Origin: Manis javanica
Taxonomy: Eukaryota; Chordata; Mammalia; Pholidota; Manidae
Direction: 5' to 3'
DNA length: 64,000 nt
Assembly (NCBI RefSeq): GCF_040802235.1
Contig: NC_133167.1
Coordinates: forward strand, 2,309,001-2,373,000
Numbering within the stretch: position 1 is the first letter of the stretch; each line of letters begins with the position of its first letter. The translations under genes and the position numbers were made by a program. Of the stretch, positions 61,291 to 64,000 are shown piece after piece. The notes under the pieces were generated by a model that did no database searches, was not told the origin of the DNA, and saw nothing but the letters and a program-made list of their open reading frames with translations.

Positions 61291-62039
61291 GCCGCGGCTG
61301 GGGGGCCGCGCAGTGGGCGCGGCTTCTGGCGGGCGGGCCTCCCCCTCGGGCGCCGGTGCCCCGAGCAGGCGCCCGGGCCTCCCTGCGCGCCCCGCGGGCA
61401 GAGCCGAGCGCCGACGAGGGCCGCGGGGCGCGCGGGGAGGCTGGGGAAGCCCGCCCGTCCGGGGACGCAGCCTAGCGCGCCCGGCCACCGGTCGGCCCAC
61501 CCCGCGCGCCCCCACGGAGGGTCGTGGCCCCCTGCCCCGGCGCTGTGGGTGGGGCCTCGGGAGACGTGGGTTCGAATCCGACCTCGCCGGGTAGTGGGGC
61601 GGCTGGGGGGCCAGAGGAGGTCCGCAGCGGGCAGCAGTGGCCCCGCGCCCAGCCGCGGTTTAGGAGCAGCCCCGGGAGCGCGTGGATGCGAAGGATCCTC
61701 GCAGCAGCTTGTGTTGGATGAGCCCGGCGGGGCTGGTATTAATATTAATATGGTATTAGTGAATGCCCCCAAATATTAGATAACAGCCCAAAGCCTGACA
61801 CAGCGTTAGTTGTCAAACCACGTGACTTGAGTGTTCTTAAGCGTGGATTCCTTAACCCAGCAGGCCCTGCTGGAAAGCGGACAAGGGAAGGGGACCTCCT
61901 GCAGCGCTGGTCGGACCTGCGCACAGTGGAGGGCAGCCCTGGCGCTAGGAGTGTGGTGGAGCCCCCGGGGCTGCATGCAGAGCTAGAGGGCCTGCTGGCG
62001 GGAGACAGGTGCAGGCCAGGAAGCCTGGGAACTTAAGAA

Positions 62040-62455
62040 ACAGGGCAAGCATGGAAGCAGCCCACATGTCCAGCAGTGGGGGAATGGATAAACAGAGTGT
62101 GGTCTATCCATACAATGGGCTGCTTTGCTGTTCAGCCTAATGCTGACCTGTGCTACATGTAACTTGGATGAAGCTTGAGGACATTATGCTGAGTGAAGTC
62201 AGCCAGGCTTAGAAGGACGAATACTGTAGGATTCCACTCACAGGAGGCACCTAGCACAGGCGGTGGGATGGTGGGTGCCAGGCGCTGGGATGAGGAGTTA
62301 GTGTTAAATGGGCAGAGTGTCAGTTTGGGAAGATGATGAAATTCTGAAGATAGGCTGCAGGACAGTCTGAATGTACTTAATACTTAACACTACTGAGATG
62401 TACACTTTTAAAAGGTTAAAATGGTAAAATTTCTTGTGTATGTCTTACCAGAAAA
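62040..62455 (+). mobile_element. L1ME/L1M 3' end with A-rich tail
   Basis: The sequence follows the 3' end of old mammalian L1: the block on watching a subject number ('aatggataaacagagtgtgg'), then 'gaggacattatgctgagtg', then a 3' UTR with 'gatgtacacttttaaaagg' and a terminal A-run at about 62,451. It lies upstream of the ASB1 promoter. Confidence 0.85.
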
Positions 62456-64000
62456 AAAAAAGAAAAGAACCATGGTCCTCCCGCCTCTCCACCCCAGAGA
62501 TCCTGAGGGAGTTGGTCTGGGTGTGGCCTGGACTTCACGGTTTCAGAGGCTTCCAGGTGATGCTAACACGCAGCCAGGCCTGACAGCCTTGTCCCCACCG
62601 ACCTCAGCCGCACTGCCTTCCTGTCCCTGTTTGTCATCACCTTTGCAAGGAGAGGTTAAGTGGCCAGAACAGAATGTGGCTCCCATGCCTGGGCCTGGCT
62701 CTGAAGAGCATGAGACACCAGTCAGTCCATTGCATCCTATCCCCCTTCCAAATGCCCACCCAATTTGGGGTAGTGCTTTCAACAATGGCAGGTGCTGAAA
62801 GTGGCACTAACCCTCATGCTGTTTTTCAGAAGGCTCAGTGCAGTGCCCAAAACACAGTGACCCAGGTGGAACCACCCAGCCCCACAGCTGCACTCAGGCT
62901 TCCCCATCTCTCCAGGGCCTCCAGTTACTCCAGGTCCTTTCAGCCCAAAACATCCCCCAACAAAGGGATGTTCAGAGAATGCTGCAGGTAGAGCTTGCAT
63001 AAGCTACAGCCAACAGGAATTTGCTTATGCCATCAAAGCCATGGGCACCCTGGGTGTGCCACCAGCATCAGCCCATAGACACAGGACCACTGCCACCTCA
63101 GGCAAAGCAGGGCTGTCTCTGACCCCCTCTAAGTCCCCAAGGCAGCCTTAGGTTTTCCCACCCCACCACCACATCCTCCTGCCCAAAAATCACCCATCAC
63201 CTCCTACAGCACCCAACAACAGCTCAGGCCTCCCCCACTGCAGCCCACTTATCTCTGTCCCCAGAATGAAACACCCACCCCTCCTTGGAGTCTAGCCCAG
63301 TCTTTCTGGAGAATAGCTTGGCATAAAGTATCATAATCCTTGATCAGAAATTCCTCTTTTAGGCATTTTCTTGCTAAGGAAATAATCAGATGTGTGAGAT
63401 TTAGCTACAGTGGTGTTCGTTAAACTTCTATAGCAAAAATATCCAATAGGCATTCTGGGTCAGGTCTGGGATGGAGCAGGAGCATGCATATTAAGCAGCC
63501 CTTTGTCCTGCCCCATCCCCTCCCCCTGCTCGGAGCCTCCTCCGGACAAAACATGGTAACATCACAGGTGTGGGGCTGGGCAGCTAGAGGCCTGAGCCCC
63601 GCAGCTGCATGGGCAGCTCTGTCCCCACAGCCCAGCTCCAGGAAGGAGGCAGCAGATCGCCACCTGGCCTGGTGGGAAGGAAACAGCTTGTACTGGGAGG
63701 AGGGAGACTCAGGCGAGGAAGCCCAGCCCCGGGCCACTAGAGGTGGGAAAGGCCTGTACCTGGGCCCCCAGGAGCTGGGTTCAGCAGAAGCAGAGGATGC
63801 TCGGAGAATAACTCGCTGACCCCAGGGAGACCAAGCAGCTTGCTCTAGACTGTAGGGGCTCTGGATTGGAGGGCTCCCTATTTCAAGCTAGAGTGAGTGG
63901 GGCCCCTGCCCCTCACATTGCCCCCCACTGCCCTGCCTTGCCTTCACTTCCCCCCTTTCCACTGGGTTAGTTTTTCCTGGCCTGCAACCAGCTGCAACTC
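62456..64000. other. Unique non-coding sequence upstream of ASB1
   Basis: GC-moderate DNA without a recognised gene, RNA or repeat. In human the next gene in this direction is TRAF3IP1, but none of its exons was recognised before the window ends. Confidence 0.6.

Larger units (their letters stand above)
60790..61640. promoter_or_regulatory. ASB1: CpG island and promoter region of ASB1
   Basis: This stretch is very GC-rich with dense CG dinucleotides, in contrast to AT-rich DNA on both sides, and it covers the ASB1 start codon and first donor site. No TATA box is seen near the start codon, as is usual for CpG-island housekeeping promoters. Long open frames on both strands here are a by-product of low stop-codon frequency in GC-rich DNA. 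Confidence 0.9.

Noticed and set aside
61569-61579. GGTTCGAATCC, a perfect RNA polymerase III B-box-like sequence
   Set aside because: No A box or acceptor stem pairs with it, and the T-stem does not close, so a tRNA gene or tRNA-derived SINE is not supported.
60593-61779. Long plus-strand open frames (333 and 367 codons) across the ASB1 promoter
   Set aside because: They overlap each other and frames on the other strand, consist mostly of Gly, Pro, Arg and Ala, and are the expected result of rare stop codons in a CpG island.
1-64000. CRISPR arrays, bacterial operons, rRNA genes
   Set aside because: None seen. Spliced gene structure, L1, MIR, LTR and Tigger elements show mammalian nuclear DNA.

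Overview
This is a window of placental-mammal nuclear DNA. It holds one recognisable protein-coding gene in a large repeat-filled non-coding background. The gene is ASB1 (ankyrin repeat and SOCS box protein 1), on the minus strand. All five coding exons lie between 48,586 and 61,203, with GT-AG introns and matching phases, and they join into an intact 335-codon frame. In human, ASB1 lies at 2q37.3 between TRAF3IP1 and TWIST2 (recalled, not looked up). By that order the sequence below 43 kb would be the intergenic side towards TWIST2, and TRAF3IP1 would lie beyond 64 kb. No Alu, rodent B1/B2, carnivore CAN-SINE, ruminant Bov-tA or horse ERE SINE was recognised by eye. This argues against primates and rodents and leaves the lineage open; a laurasiatherian-like mammal is a weak guess.

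Layout. 1-14.5 kb: unique, moderately GC-rich non-coding DNA with an old HAL1/L1 ORF1-type copy (4.2-5.7 kb), simple repeats and a MIR. 14.9-16.4 kb: a class I endogenous retrovirus remnant with an env transmembrane-subunit frame and a 3' LTR. 20.0-21.0 kb: a second HAL1/L1 ORF1-type copy. 23.9-28.9 kb: MIRs, an old L1 ORF2 piece and an LTR-like repeat. 29.2-30.5 kb: a possible minus-strand retrocopy of an unidentified mRNA. 30.6-31.8 kb: an L1 3' end and an LTR-like repeat, both on the minus strand. 32.2-34.5 kb: an ERVL-like remnant. 35.46-35.88 kb: a Tigger-type DNA transposon. 36.06-38.74 kb: a 5'-truncated L1 flanked by a 15-base target-site duplication. 39.06-39.72 kb: a decayed C2H2 zinc-finger array next to a CpG island (39.7-40.7 kb) that belongs to no recognised gene. 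41.0-42.8 kb: a cluster of LTR-like sequences. 43.0-48.6 kb: the probable long 3' UTR of ASB1, ending at two adjacent AATAAA signals. 48.6-61.3 kb: the ASB1 coding exons, introns and CpG-island promoter with two inverted ETS-type sites. 62.0-62.5 kb: an old L1 3' end, then unique DNA to the end.

ASB proteins are substrate-recognition subunits of Cullin-5/Elongin B-C ubiquitin ligases. The predicted protein keeps six ankyrin repeats and a SOCS box with recognisable BC-box and Cul5-box elements, so the gene looks functional. No novel multigene system was found. The points most worth a second look are the orphan CpG island with its zinc-finger relic, the long open env frame, the putative retrocopy at 29-30.5 kb, and the long ASB1 3' UTR.
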